A stretch of 64,000 nt of DNA from Sanderia malayensis (GCA_013076295.1 RQOL01000660.1:186001-250000); one strand, 5' to 3'; shown: positions 28,397 through 42,300, numbered from the stretch's first letter. Notes: generated by a model not told the origin, from the letters alone. A program made the numbers and translations.

Positions 28397-30289
28397 AAAC
28401 ATCCTCGCTTGTAAGTCGAGGCAGGTCACCAAATGGAGGCTGGCTGCGGCATGCTTGCTTTTGCTTTTGCTTTCATCAATCAAAGAAACAAAGCTGGTGA
28501 CTGAATGGTGCAGGTAGATGTAAATTTGGAGCAGCGAACGCAAGATGATCAAATTGTGTATGTTTACGACGTTTATTTACTATTAATACTCGATTGATAT
28601 GTTAGACTGCCGCATGTTTATTGTTTTTAAAGAATAAATCGTACCTCTAAGGTCTTGAATTCTATATTTATCAATTTCTAAAGCACAATTGGTTGATAAA
28701 TTGTTGTTTTGATTTGCCAGACACCCCCACTTTCATTCCAGTTTGCGCTCATGCTGTCAATACCGCGAGAATGTCGTTGTATTTACAACTACTTTTCCTC
28801 CAGGGTTCCAATAAGCGATAGATATTTGTATCTCTCAGGAATAAACTTCACGAGAAGTACTCATTTTTATGGAATTACAAACCTGACATTTGAATATTTA
28901 TTTTGATATTTAAAAGTAGGATGGGAAGTTGGAAAGTATTCAAATATATCTTTCTCGGGCAGAAGCAATTATATTACAAAAGATACAAAATCATGTTGCT
29001 GTCTTTGCGCACTTAACCTGCCAATTTTGGTTTATCAAAGCTGGCCAATATTTATTGATTAACGGCCTTATAAATAAACACGGTTTTTAACTTCAATGTA
29101 TGCAATTTTAGTCACCAAAGGCGATTGATTTTGAATTGAATATTTTGAATAACAACAGCCGTTAGTCTCGCATTTGACAGTTTATTCAATATTAAAATAC
29201 CTGTGCCTTGCAATTTTAATCATAATAAGCGCTGGTAAGATTTGATGAAGCTTGCTACATAACTTATTCACTATGAATAGCATCAAGATAATATTAGAGA
29301 ACCAAAATAGCTTCTTGGAGGCAATTTACTCACTTTTGTGGCGGCCTTCTTCCTAGTTTTCTTACCCTTGTTAGGAAAAGAATTACAGAAAAATATTTCG
29401 AGAACTATGATGAGTATCATTTTTGCATGTTTTTGCATTTTTAATGACGTTTGAGCCCTACAAAAGCGAACAATTTCAACATTTGTCCGGGATTTGCATG
29501 GGTTTTCCACACCATTATCTCACGTGTTTCTATTTTCGTCGTTCGATTCGATCGATAACAATTTCTCTTTTCAACTTCACAGAAAAGACGGGGGTGTTAC
29601 ACTAACTTTTCATGAAAGTTGAAAACAATCGTTGATATTATTGCTATGATTATTGCCATATCGTTGTTGTTCATTTCTAGTAATGTTTCTGTAATTTAGC
29701 TTTTATCTTGTGTTCTTTTACATTTTGTAATCTGGATATAATTGAGTATGGTGGCGTTAGTTCGGAATTGTTAAGTTAGTTCAATCGGAAATACATGGAT
29801 GAAACACTGGACAATTTTAATTTGTATAACTGAAAATGGCTGATACATCCTTTTTTACTAAGAAATATCTACTTTTGCCCAGCCTCAAGTGCCAAGCACG
29901 GACCAATAAATAAAGCAAAAAGAATTGTGAGCCCCCGTAAATTTCCTGTGGGCCGACTGCCTTCTCTGGCACAATTCTAATTCACGACACTTGAACTTTT
30001 GGCGTGGGTTTGCCCATGCAAATGCCGAACTGAAATTACATGTTTCTCAACACTTCTGAGCCTCATCAAAAAACAACGCGAAAATAGTACTGAAATATTC
30101 GTCATAGTTTTAATTATAAGAGCATTTCTATGCAATTAGTTTTGCAAACAACGCAAGCTAACTGGGTGGATAGAAAAGTGGGTAAATCTTCTCGAATATG
30201 TAAAGTTAGACTATTTTTGTTATTATGATAACATAGGAGTTTATTTGGGCAAATGGTTATTCAATATTATCATTCTTTATATTCCCAGT
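28397..30289. other. Gene-poor spacer
   Basis: About 1.9 kb of AT-rich sequence without a convincing coding region. A possible 5' exon of the gene at 30290-31024 could lie here (for example the ATG at 29836, ATGGCTGATACATCC), but no good splice chain was found. Confidence 0.4.
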
Positions 30290-31024
30290 GGATTTCGGGC
30301 CCTGCATTGACGATTTGTTCAAGCAATTCACTGATTTATTTACCGAAGTTATGATACAACCTGTAACTGCAGATAGTAAGTAAAAGATCGTTGCAATATC
30401 TAATATTTTATAAAAAATATAAAGTCTTGCTTATATATTTCCCGACGAAGGAAATTAGACGATGATGAATTGATATCTCTCAACAGACTTGGAGCCGTTT
30501 GCCAAAGCTTATTTCATAGCATTTTTGGTACAAAGCAAAAATCCTCTTGTGAACAAAAACAACCTTGGGAGCTATTTTGCTGAATGGAGACCATGCCTTC
30601 ACCTGCAAGGACCATTTGACACGTTTGCAAAATCTGAAGATGCTTTACAAGAATTTTTGAACGGGCCAGATTTCGTGGTACATTCACACTATCTACTAAT
30701 ATTGATATCAAGTAACATGACAACACGTCGCAGTAAATGTGTCTGTAGTTAAAGCCCACCTATTTCACCCAAGCAAATTCCACACAACAGTAATGATGTA
30801 TATGTATTTGAATGTTTCAGGCCTCTATGTACATTGAACAATTGTTGACAAATCGTGCGGACCATTTGGAAGCCATCCGAGTATTCAGAAATACGATGAT
30901 GTCTTATAATACCAAAAGACTTGAGGTGTTTTCAGTTGGAGATAGTGGCCCCCTAAATGGTGTCGTTGTCATCAGTGAGCAAATGGATGGCAGCTGTATA
31001 TTTGTCAACTATCTTTCTGAATAA
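30290..31024 (+). CDS. Unrecognised three-exon protein (5' end unknown)
   Basis: Three consecutive exons, 30290-30375, 30487-30677 and 30821-31024, have clean GT-AG borders, closing phases and no stop until 31022. Together they encode about 160 residues: CIDDLFKQFTDLFTEVMIQ, then LEPFAKAYFIAFLVQSKN, SYFAEWRPCLHLQGPFDTF, then MYIEQLLTNRADHLEAIRVF and a hydrophobic C-terminus NGVVVISEQMDGSCIFVNYL. I do not recognise the family. The alternation of helices with a beta-rich end suggests a compact alpha/beta domain, but no function is proposed. The first exon and start codon were not located. Its antisense neighbour is the LRRK1-like pseudogene. Confidence 0.6.
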
Positions 31025-31469
31025 GTCAAAGTCATGCCTGAACTATAATTATGTTATTCTGTTATGTTCCTTTCATATAAAATCATTATGAAATATAAAA
31101 AGCTGAAAATAATTAGAAAAATACTTATATCCTGTTTTGTTAATTAAAATATATAGTTTTTATGATTGAAATTTCGAATCTCTCAGTAATTTTCTTCGAG
31201 ATTGTGTAAATTATGTATACCAGCAGTAAATTTTTTAAAGTCTTCGCAACCCCAAGCAGAAAGTATGAGAAATCGAAAATGGCGGCGAATCATTCAAATC
31301 ATGAAAAAGTTTATCAGTGACAGGCTGTGCAATCACAACTTCAGTCACATCATGAGTTACATCACAATCAATATCAAACCGAAATATTTTCTGTCGTGTT
31401 TCAACATCCTATTTTGGTATATAACAGTTGATTTCCTATCAATACTCCACAATAGTCCACAATAGCTGA
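31025..31469. other. Spacer, nothing recognised
   Basis: AT-rich sequence after the unknown gene. On the minus strand this would be the far end of the LRRK1-like remnant, but no continuing WD40-like exon could be recognised. Confidence 0.35.
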
Positions 31470-33413
31470 TTAATCATATGTCGATGCCGCGTGAACACTT
31501 TTATTTGTTGGATCAACTGCAAATTTGATACATTGATGATTGCAATGCAATTTCCTGACCCTAGCCATAATTCGCGACCATCGTTCGTAAACACAAGGCT
31601 CTTAGGTGGTCGACCTTCATTGGCTAGATTTATAATCTAGAAACAAGAAATTCTCAATGTAACAAAAACTTGCTGACTCCAATCAAAGTTAACCAGACCA
31701 CAATTCTACTCCACATAGAATTATGTATCTGCTCTGCACATATGCGCGTATATGATATACATATATTGTGCTAACTACGTTAAATAAGTTGTCAAAAATA
31801 TACTTTTTCATCGTATGCGCAGCCAGTTTTGACTTATGGAGCTTGAAAGCCAGGTCAGGTGTACCACCTTCTCCCAGAACACCTTGTGGCGTGGCAAAAC
31901 ATGAAATTCCGTAATCAGACAACTTGATGTTAATCAAATCATGTTCATTCAATGACCAAACCAGCACGTTATCCGACTTCAAATCACGATAAACTATTTC
32001 AGATTCGTGAAAATATAGCAAGGCATGGGCAACCTGTGAAAACAAACCATTGAAAACTTTACAATTGAGCACGATAATAGGGTAAAGGGGCGGCTAAAAA
32101 TCAAAAAAAGCCAAAAGCAATGATTTCCCGTTTTCATCACAAGGCTCATGGCTCCTAATGTAAGTCACTTATTAACTTGAAGGGTTGCATAAGTCATGAT
32201 ATGGGTAGCATCGAATTTAAGAAAAGGTAGGAGGGATGTCTGCCACCCGCCCCCCTCTCCGGTGTTTCTAGTCGTGTCTTTTTAATATGGTAGCACAATA
32301 TGGTGTACTGCAACTCGAGAAAGTTGTCAGTGAGATTTCTCAACCAAAGATTATTCGGCATCACGAAAAAACTATTCCTAAATTATTATATGGCTCTCAT
32401 GGTTACAAATGTATATATTTATGTCTAAAAATTTACACAACAGGATTAACGTCTGACCGCACAGCTGTGGATATATTTTGATTAGTGAATGTGGTCAAAT
32501 TACAAGTGAACATTTCGCACGAAAAGGAAATGGCAATAGTCAAAAGTGATCAACCTTGGATCAACCTTTCTAATTACTCCGATAACTTTGCGCCTCTTAA
32601 AATACACATTATTAAACCACTATTGTTCTTGTAGTCAATTAATAAGCGTCTTACCTGTAATGCTATTTTGTAAGTTAACTTTCTTCCCAGTATACTTTCC
32701 ATCACTGAAGGATCTGAAGATGATTGAATCATCAAGTCTCGTTTGTGTGAATGATCATCGAGGATAGAAAATAAGCCTCCTTCTGGTGCTAACTCCAGTG
32801 CAAAACAGAGTGGCACTCGACAAACACCAAGAAATCCGATTATAAATGGATTCTAGAGACGACAAAGAACAGCAACCTAAAATGAATTGAATCATTGTTA
32901 TGTGGATGGAATTACGGCTATCAACATACCTCTTGTCGCAATTCCCAGAAAGCTCGAACAACTTTATTATCTTCTAATTGGTCACATATGGTTTGTTCTG
33001 CAGGGATAAAAGTGGCTAGCTTTCTTACAGTAGCTTCATCGGCTGACCGCCCCTCCACCACCTAATCTGTTGGTATCACTTGGGTTAAAATCAAGTTGAT
33101 TCTTTGCTAACAGCATCGATGGTGGCAAATTCGTGAGCAGCAGATCTGGAACCAATGTCAACAATGCAACAGAGGTGTCTGCATGTTTTGCACATTGGAT
33201 GTTTTCATGAGAAACGGCAACCAAAGCACAAATAGTCAGTGAAAACTGATTGACAAACTGGGGGTTTCTGAAGTGATGCAAAATATCCATCACTTTGCTT
33301 TTATCCTACTTTGATAACTGGTGCTGTCGAAATGAAGTGATGCATGCTGGACTGGGAATCATTCTTTCTAGTATCATTGATACGAATTCTTCAAGGTCCT
33401 CTAAACCTATGAA
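31470..33413 (-). pseudogene. LRRK1-like kinase pseudogene (partial)
   Basis: Minus-strand exon remnants in family order, right to left: a linker before the kinase (LVPDLLLTNLPPSMLLAKNQ then RLGGGGA, about 33290-33040), an N-lobe piece ending WELRQE (to 32930), 32852-32655 (GFLGVCRVPLCFALELAPEG), about 32037-31830 (IVYRDLKSDNVLVWSL, IKLSDYGIS), and a WD40-like piece from 31636 (FTNDGRELWLGSGN). This matches LRRK1-type ROCO kinases. It is broken: the frame shifts just after the Gly-rich loop near 33045; in the activation segment a small CCTGACCTGG duplication near 31855 shifts the frame; and in the shifted frame the conserved APE glutamate codon reads TAA. Introns and splice sites remain, so this is a duplicated, not processed, pseudogene. 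ROC and leucine-rich repeats were not found. Confidence 0.8.
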
Positions 33414-35055
33414 CGAAATTGGTATAGATATATAGATATAGTAATAGATATATGCATATAACAAATGACAGCCGCATATACCTCATTTGATCGAAGGTTC
33501 AATAAAGTGAGAAAAGTAAGCTGTAATTGGAAGCAGCTCCACGCATTCAGCTTAAAACAAAGGGAATATTCCTCTCCACGGTCTGGTAAATGAATGAAAC
33601 TGATACGAATCAAAAGATGAGTGGTTTGTTACTTTCCATTGTTGCTGATAATTCATTTCTTGAGTTTGGTTAAATCTCAGCCTGCCTTGTTTCTTATGTT
33701 CTTATTTTTGGCCTAATCTCAGCCTGGTGTTTCTTATAAAGGTTGTTCTGATAAAAAAAACGTGTACGAATTTCTTTTTCAATGCCTGCTGGTTTTTCAC
33801 TGCATTTCAACCCCTTCACGCTAGAACGCGTTTTTTAATGTGAACAAACTGAATATTTCAGAAAGACCCAGGTCTTTGTCTTCTTAGAATTAAATTTTAG
33901 CATTTGGTATTGTTGTTAGCGATGGTCATGGTTGAAATTCCGCGAACACAAATCAGCAGGTATTGTTTTCTCAGAATCTTTTTTAGGTCATTCCCCTCGA
34001 AAGTCCCCGGGTAGAGCGTAAGGAATATCTGCGGCAGAAAGGCAAACTTATTCAATTCCGTGATGAAGCCAGTCAGTTGTTTGCATGAAGTTTTTATCAT
34101 TTCTGTCTTTGCTAATGTTAGCACACCTTGATTCACATTACATTGTTATTGATTTATAAGCACTGAACAGCTGCTTTCTTGTAAGTATTGCGAACGTTTT
34201 AAAATGTGTTATATATTATATCGATCTGTTTTATGTATGTGCCCAGGGAACGGCCATTATTCAAAGTTATTCAAAACTGTGTTGTCTTCAATATTTACCA
34301 AAACTAAATGTTAGGCTGCCATTTTTTGCCGGAAACCAAATTTCATTGTTTCTCTGCAGATTTACGATTACGATTGCAGATTAAGCAATCGTAATTGTTG
34401 GCAATTAAATAATGGAGAAGAATCAATAAAATATAATTTCGGCGATTCTTAGGAACTAAAGCAGGTCGGCCTATATATATGGCGAATAAAACTTGAGTTA
34501 AGATTGAGGCTAAATATTTGAAATCACCATTCAAAAGTTGTAGAATCACATGAACGTCCAAACGACATTTCATACCCACTAATGATCAACTATGGAGCTA
34601 AAAGTATTGAAAACTGTTATGAAATCTGAATTTGAATTACCACGGTAAAAAATGAGCCTCGATATTTCGAAATTAGAAAAACGTTGTTGACATATGTAAA
34701 AACTATCAAAATCCTTGTTATTTTTTACCGTAAATCATGCTGCCGTAAATTACGATGACTTTCTTACAGCAAAAGTATGTAATGGTTACCGTACGTAATA
34801 TTTCTTAATATCATAAAAGAAAATACTGAATCATCGTATGAGAAAAATCGATGTCAAATTTGTTGCTTTAGCACAGAGAAAAATGCGGGGTTCTCCACTG
34901 ATGTCATAGCTAACTCGACCCAGTCCTAGTGTCACAAAAGGGTGAACATTAACGCTCGTAACTAAAAAACCACTTGTGATATCAGAGAAATATAAACGGA
35001 TTCAGAATCAGCACAATCAAATCTATAGTTTTTGGTTTTAGGTAATATAAAACGC
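33414..35055. other. Spacer with possible further remnants
   Basis: Contains a repeat copy (33640-33765) and an open minus-strand stretch at 33897-34136 (about 79 residues, including KTSCKQLTGFITELNKF). That stretch could be another degenerate upstream exon of the LRRK1-like remnant, but I could not assign it to a known domain. Nothing else recognised. Confidence 0.35.
33640..33765. repeat. TTTCTTATAAAAAA repeat-family copy
   Basis: Contains paired AATCTCAGCCTG words, GTGTTTCTTATAAAGG and ATAAAAAAAACGTGTAC. It shares these with 12790-12895, 19388-19529 and a fragment near 25900-25960. Confidence 0.4.
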
Positions 35056-35401
35056 CATAGGCGCCGACTACGTGGGGCTTGGGGGCTCAAGCCCCACTGG
35101 AAATTTCTATGGGGGCTCAGCCCCCCTGGTAATTTTGTTTGGGATCTGAAAAAGCACGTTTATTTTATTGAAGAAACACTAATCAAAGAATTGAACTGAT
35201 GATACTGTAGACCATGATGTTATATCTGTTTTGTTATGTTTTATTGCAATGTTTTGTTTTGTTATTATACATAATACATATGTACTCGCACATGTATATT
35301 GTACGTTATTAAAAGTGACAGGGAATTTCTCTACCTTTTTATTTTCCCAATTTTTTTTTAATTTGGAGCCCCCCTGGGAAAAGTAAAAGTCGTCGCCTAT
35401 G
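35056..35401. mobile_element. MITE with CATAGGCG termini
   Basis: Bounded by CATAGGCGCCGACTAC and the imperfect complement GTCGTCGCCTATG. The subterminal regions contain GGGGGCTCAAGCCCC and GGAGCCCCCCTGGG, again inverted. No coding capacity. Confidence 0.65.
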
Positions 35402-36313
35402 TAAAAAGCCGTGGTGACACTTGAACTTTCTGGGGTCTAATAAGAGATTTTACCATATTGTTTGGCAAATATGGATGATAAACAAATCATCTCATGCGAT
35501 TCTTAGAAGTGCAATGCAACTCAATTTCTTTCTTGGTAAAGATCAAGGACGTATTTTCATCTCGCGTGCCCTCAGATTTGAGACGGGAGGAGAGCTGTTG
35601 CCCTGCCCCCATTGGAATGTTTTCCAAACTAATATAAGGCCTTGTCCTTCAGGCCAGTCTGCCTTCCCTGACAAATCGTTAAAAATTGGAATGCAACATA
35701 TGCAGAAGAGAAGGGCCTATGAAGACCATTATAAGACACAAAAAGTTATTGACACCCATTGATTGACGTTGACGTAAGTAAAGGATCAAGAAAGCAATAA
35801 TTAGTATGAATTTCGCATAATTTGAATTTCGAATTTTGTTTACATAATCTGCACGTAACAGCGAGAAGAGAACAACTTGGTTTACTTGTATTATACGTAG
35901 TTTGCTGCTTTTCCCAACCTTTTGTGTTCTAGCTTTCCCATTGTAAGCATAGGGTTAAAAAATGTTTGATCTCTTGCATAACACTGCACTGATTGGCGAG
36001 GGAGGGGGCGGGGGGAGAAGAAAAGAAATAAAGTTTATTCACTTCCTACATTTAGTGAAACTTAAAGATGAAATGGCAAGGAAAGTTCGGAGAGGTGGGA
36101 CACGTAGCTTGTTGGGAATACGGTCCAAATTCCTACAATGTGACTTGCACGAGAATGACACTTGCACACATTTTTGTGTGTATCAGCTGAAATTGACAGA
36201 ACACATCTTGATGATAAACATTCTTTGATGTAATAATACTGCCAACCTGATATTCTGTGTTCATACTTGGATTTTTATTGTGTGTTTTCATCTTCTTATT
36301 ACTTTAGTGAAGC
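35402..36313. other. Upstream region of the NO VEIN-like gene
   Basis: No convincing gene. The sequence ATTACTTTAG ends 5 nt before the start codon's leader, which looks like a 3' splice site, so a 5' UTR exon probably lies upstream. A 113-residue frame at 35421-35762 was not accepted as coding. Confidence 0.4.
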
Positions 36314-39300
36314 ATGGAAGATGCAGTGGCATCAAGAACACTTGAAATCCAAGAACTGCTACATTCTAACAATGGGATGCTAAGATTTGATGAATTCAAA
36401 GAAAAGTTTGCTAAAAAGTTTCGAAAACATTTTAGCTGCCCAGGTGTTAAAAAGTGTGGAAAGCTAACAGCATGTTTTGAAAGCCATTTTAAGAGTATTT
36501 GCTCAATCAGGAAAGAAAAATCTACACTTTTCTTGCAATTAGCTGTGAAAGAGCCATCATCTTCTGCAGGGGGTCACAGTGTTAATAGCACTGAAAAAGC
36601 TGGGGAGTGTGCAAAGGATCCAATCATGCCATCATTAGACAGAAGACTTGATGGTGCAGTGAAACCTAGCATAGCTGACAATGTATGGAATTCGAATTCT
36701 GTGAAAAATGACGTCCCTGAATCCAGTGGGAGAATTCTACAAAATGATCCAACTCCATTAGAAGCTTCAAAGGCTGCAACAGTAAAAAAAAAGTCTAACC
36801 CTGGAATAGCATCAATTCCTGGACTGATGAATGGTAATTCAAACCCAGCTAAAAGTGGAAAGAAGAAAAAGGGGTGGCAAATACTCGATCCTGCTCTGTT
36901 GTCACCTGCTCCACAGGTTAATGGACCCAGTTTAAGACAGCAATTTGTGCCTTTGACACCATCGCAACATGTTGGTCATGATACAAGGCAAAGAGAGAGT
37001 CATGAGAAAGCCTCCACTGTTTCTCTGCATGAATTTGATAGTGTGAGAGTGTCACAAAAAAGAGCTTCCTTGTATGAATTTCCAATAGAAGAATCTCACC
37101 AAGGTGGTAGACCCACAAAAGAAGATGTCAACTGCAGAGTTAACATGATCAGAGGGAATTTATCAAAAAGTGGTGTTGCCGTTGACATGTTCATATTGAC
37201 AAAGAAATTGTGCGAGTTTTACAGTGTCAGAAGCGTGAAGGAGTTGAAATGCACTGACAAACCAGAAGGCTTTCAAAAAGAAATCCACATTGCTGCAATG
37301 TCAGAGTTCTCAAAACTCTACTGCAAGGTAATACAACTCGTGTTGTTACATAGCCTGAATTGAAATAGATTGCTTTTTTCTTTTAATGCAGAAGTGTGTC
37401 AGATGTTTGTCTCTTTCCACTTCACAGGTTCTTTGCACTATACATACCTACTGCACATGCTCAACAATAGCAACGCTTTACGACTTGGAGAAGTTGATTT
37501 GCGAGAAAGAGTCCAAGGAGTCATTTCTTGATCTGAAAATTGGCCCATTGCAAAAAATTCCACTGGTGTATGATCATTTCAAGTTTCCATCTGATATGGA
37601 TATAAAGCGATTAACTGTCACAGATGTAATGAAACACTTGTGGAAGTATTGTGGCAAGCATAGAGGTGAAAAAGTTGAGTTGGAAAAGTTCTTGGAATAT
37701 CTGGCTAAGCATGAAGGCTCTGAAAATCCATATGAAATGGGGCTGAAAGTAAACAGCATTGCTCTGGCAATACGGGTAAGATATCCTGTTTTTTAATTTA
37801 TTAGTAACCAGATATGGCGTGTTGTACGTTGCTGGCAGTTTGAATGAAACTTTCGAATCCTGATAAAGGAACCTGCTAATATAACCCAACATGACGACTT
37901 AAACAATGTCTTGAATTACTTCTTCTCAGCACGATTTACTCCAGTATAAGGAATTGCCTTATTTAATGAACCATTGGGTTGGGTTGGTCCCTTTTGGTTT
38001 TTCTATTACCGGATTTCAATTGGTGGTTTCTTGGCAAGTTAGAAAAGGGTGGTGTAGCTATGGGATTATTTAATAGGTTTGGGTTCGGATTTCATGATCA
38101 TATTAATATGGCGAGCGTGTAATATATTCTCGCTGTAACAACATGACATGTTTATCCTAGGTCGTGAAAACTGTCAAATTTGGTGATATGGAAAGAATGA
38201 AGAAAGCGGAGGACGATCTCTCACTGAACATGAGAGAAGATTTGGAGAACTACATGCGAAAGATTCAAAGAGGACTGACAGGCCGTAACATTCGAGCACT
38301 GCCTGGTGAGCCAGAGAATGCCATCCAACAAATTGCAGGAATGCATGTCGAGGATGCCATCATGAAAATATTTATGCATGCCAACGATTGCGTGAAGAAA
38401 TTTGAAAGAAATGTCCGCGCGCCTTCGGGATTCCTAGCATCCGCGCGCAAAATTGTCGAATTGATGACGCTTTTCAGAAGCAAGCCGGTTCTATCGAAGT
38501 TCTTTCACGTGATACTTGCAACGGGTACGTTTCGTACTCTCGGACTGGACGACACGGAATTGTTGACAGTGCTGGGATATAAGGACGCGTTGAAGCAAAT
38601 GACCGATGAAAAAATCATGGACATGCGAGCGGATGCATTCGCAAGTAACCAGAGAGGTCGATTGGAAAAAAGATTAAAGATTTGCAAAGAAGGTAAAGAT
38701 GATGAATTGCTTTCAGGCTGAACTATTTTGGCCATAGTTACCCTTTGTTATCAAGGAATTTTGAAGGTGTTCTCTTGATGGATGCTTTTTAGTTACCCTC
38801 ATCTTTCTACAACATATAACAATAGTTTTAACCGGATATTTTGGAGTTTTCGTGATTAAACTCTATGCAACAATTCAATGTTGTTTCTTGATTTTCGTCT
38901 TTAGGCCGTGTGAAAAAGAGCTTGCACAATTGGCTTGGTCAATGCCGGAAGCCCATGGATCTTGCAATGTTGAGCAGCTTGGAGGAAAAAGTCGCCCAGT
39001 CTTTTGACGTGGAAGCAAGTGGTTTTCAAAGCATAAGACCCGAGACGTTTCTGGCATTCTTGTGTACGCATAAGGAATTTCACAAGTATCTTGGCACCTC
39101 TATCCTTGTGGACTCCTCTTTACTGAATAAAGATAATGATGAAAGCAACTTGAGGAAAAACCTCGAAGAATTTGCTTTCCAGTGCGGCCGAAGAAAAGAA
39201 AAGGTTTTTAAAAATATTTACTTTTACTGTCGATCTTTACTGCCTGCGTTTGAATGCGAAATTTTTTATTAGAATACGGTCTATAAGAATACTGAGCCTC

Positions 39301-42300
39301 GAGATGGCCAAAACGTGGAAATTTAAGAATAACAATGGATAAGAATAACTATTGAGGCTCGGCAAAAGTGTGTATGTCAGGAAATTAAAACTACTTATTA
39401 ATCCAGCGCAATTGGTTTTTGTAGAGATTTCAATGATTCTTGATCAACATTTTTCGCCAATGCGCTGCTGTTTTATTAGAGACTTCCAGAATTTCTGGGA
39501 CCTTCAGGATTTGAGAACTAAACAAAACAAATTAAGTTTACTTTGTAACTTCTTTATGAAGATACTGTTTTGTGTTATTGTAATTTGTCTTTCTTTTGTT
39601 TGGTTTTAGCGAGACATTCTCGTGTCCATGAAGAAACAGTTTCCACGGACACACCACAATGCAGACATTGAAGAGATCTTATCGAATGATACTGACGTCA
39701 TTGATAGTCGACTGGCAACGTCTGCTGTGAAATATTTGTATGCTCTGGTCTGTGGACAAGAAGAGGCAGAAGATGCACCTGAAAGCGAGGCTGCACTTCG
39801 TGCTCAGAAAACAGGCCGTCTTGGTCACTTCGACTACGAAGATGCCATGCGCTGTCTCAAATCTGCACCCCTGTTAGAAGATCTGGCTCGCTGGAGCAAT
39901 TGGAAACTTGTGTTCGAGCCTTCATTTGGAGACCTGAAAACGTTCCTAGGCAACCAAGACAGAGTTCACGCTGTGGAAATTTCCGCAAACGAGCTTTGGA
40001 AAATTGATTTGGATGCCACTTTAGATGATCTGAAGATTGCATTGGACTCTCTCAATGCAACTGAAACAGTTGGTTGTCTTCTGTCAATAATTTGCTCCAA
40101 CGGTGGTTTCAGCGAAACTCCAGTTATTCATATTGCAAACCTCGTAAAGTCATCGCTGGCTGCCAATATAGACGTCTCTTTTAATAATGGCAATGGTGAC
40201 AGTTTGGAACATTTTGTGCTTCAATGTTTGGTACTTTTGCCCGTTGATTTTTGCTGCGTCGTTGCTAACAAGGTACAGTTGTCAACAAATGCTTTTCTCG
40301 TCTGCCACGTATACCCTAAAGTGAATACGGGTGGATCTAGATATGATGTGATGTTTGTACAGGGAGCCTCCGTGCCGGTATAATTGTCTATTTAGTCAAC
40401 AAGCGCATGGATATGTTTCAGTTGCATTTTGCACTAAGGAAACGATCTTTATACAACATTTCTTCATTACCTTTCCTGATACTCACAATGCAAAGCTCTT
40501 TATTGTGCAAACAAAATCTTGACAACTCGAACAAGTTCACTGTTCTTGTGGATGCTATGCCACATATCACGCATTGAATTTTTGACATTTGCTATTTCAC
40601 TTTTCATTCAGATATTTCTCTCTCCTCTCTGTGAAATTCTTGGTGATGGACAAGGCGGTGATTCCGTTCCAGCACGAATCCTTGCCGTGTGCAAGACAAC
40701 ATCGCAACGATCTTACCTGCATCGTCTTGGCGCGTTGTTGTCCGTGGGGGAATGGACACGTGATTTCAGAGAATACTGCTTCCAAGAGCCGCAGGTTATC
40801 GATGCTAGAAAGAAGCAAAATGTTGAAATAACGCAGAAAACTGTTGCACCTGAACCAAAGGTAGAAGAACAGGGGGTCAAGGATGCAACCATTACTGACA
40901 CTTCAACAGAGAATGACGAGGTTTCATCAGCAAGGATGCCAAATGATGCAGAAATGGTCGAGGATAAATCATCCACCTCCGATGCATTGTCAGGTATTAT
41001 TATTATGCATGAAGTTTTCGATTCGCCCCAATAGGTTCAATGCCACACATCTTTGAAAAACAAATATGTCTGCGTGTGGTACTATTTTGTATGATAAAAA
41101 TGTTAAAATGTAAGTAAAAAGTACCATTGAATATTGAACAAATTTAATTTTTGCCACATCCTTGGCTAATGTAGAAATTTTCTAGAATTTTTCTTAGCCT
41201 TTCTAAGCATAAGTGAAACCGACACACGCCATATTTACGCAGTGTTTGCTTGAATGCTAGTTAGCTGCAATTGATGCTACATGCAATGTTGAAAATGTTT
41301 ACATCCAGATATGTCTGATTTTATGAGGAAAGTTTCAGGATTTGTGCGTAAAGATCAATACCATGTCGAGGTTAAAAAGTTAAGAGACTTTAGATACGCT
41401 TTCGGATTCATAATTTTCTGGAATTTAATTTTACAGATCTGGAGACAAATTCATCGTCAGTGGATAACGAGGAAAGTGACGATTATGCAGAGAATGTTAC
41501 AGTCATGGGGGAGATTGAAATGCGTTTGCAATACTGCCAAGATCTAATCAACGATATCAGGCGAAATGAATTCGGTAAGGGGGAAAATCTCGACGATAAG
41601 GCGGCGAGTTTGTTGCAGAAAAACAACGAGAGGCTGCGCAGCAGTCTGGAACGCCTGTCAAAAGAGTTGTACTCGAAGGACACGCATTTCGTATTGGAAC
41701 TCGTACAAAATGCCGATGATAATGACTACGACGAAAGCTTGTTCGGTATGGAAGCTCAAGAAGGCCCGTCCGTTGCGTTTATCATAGAGCAAACTCGGAT
41801 CATGGTGCTGAATAATGAGTGCGGTTTTCAAGATAACCACATACGCGCCATTTGCGATGTTGGAAAGAGCACGAAAGGAGCTCACCAGAAAGGCTACATA
41901 GGTATGTATGATGACAGAAGCTGTAAAGAAGCATTTAATTTGTCTTCTCAAAGCACGTTAAATATTTACACATTACTGCCGTAAATCCTCGAATAAGCCC
42001 CCACCCCCGAATAAGCCCTCCCGTCGAATAAGCCCCCATCCTGATAATCATTTGCAAGGATATTGAGCCCAAGTTTTCAGACATTGAAGTTGTTTAGTGA
42101 ATGTGTTGCAAATAACAGCAAGTTTAAACGAATAACTTTATTGATTGGCTGCATCGTATAGCTTTTATTTTGCTTAATATTGAACAATTATCCAGCTAAA
42201 ATTTCGTTTTTGCAAATAATACCCGGGGGCTTATTCGAGTATTTACGGTATGTGCAGACAAGTTGTTATTGGCTCAATTCCTTTAATTTTAAGGGTAGTA

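Noticed and set aside
33897..34136. Additional LRRK1-like exon on the minus strand
   Set aside because: The peptide is plausible as coding but could not be matched to any LRRK domain; left as an open possibility only.
35421..35762. 113-residue plus-strand frame upstream of the NO VEIN-like gene
   Set aside because: No domain, no splice continuation into the main gene and no clear start context.
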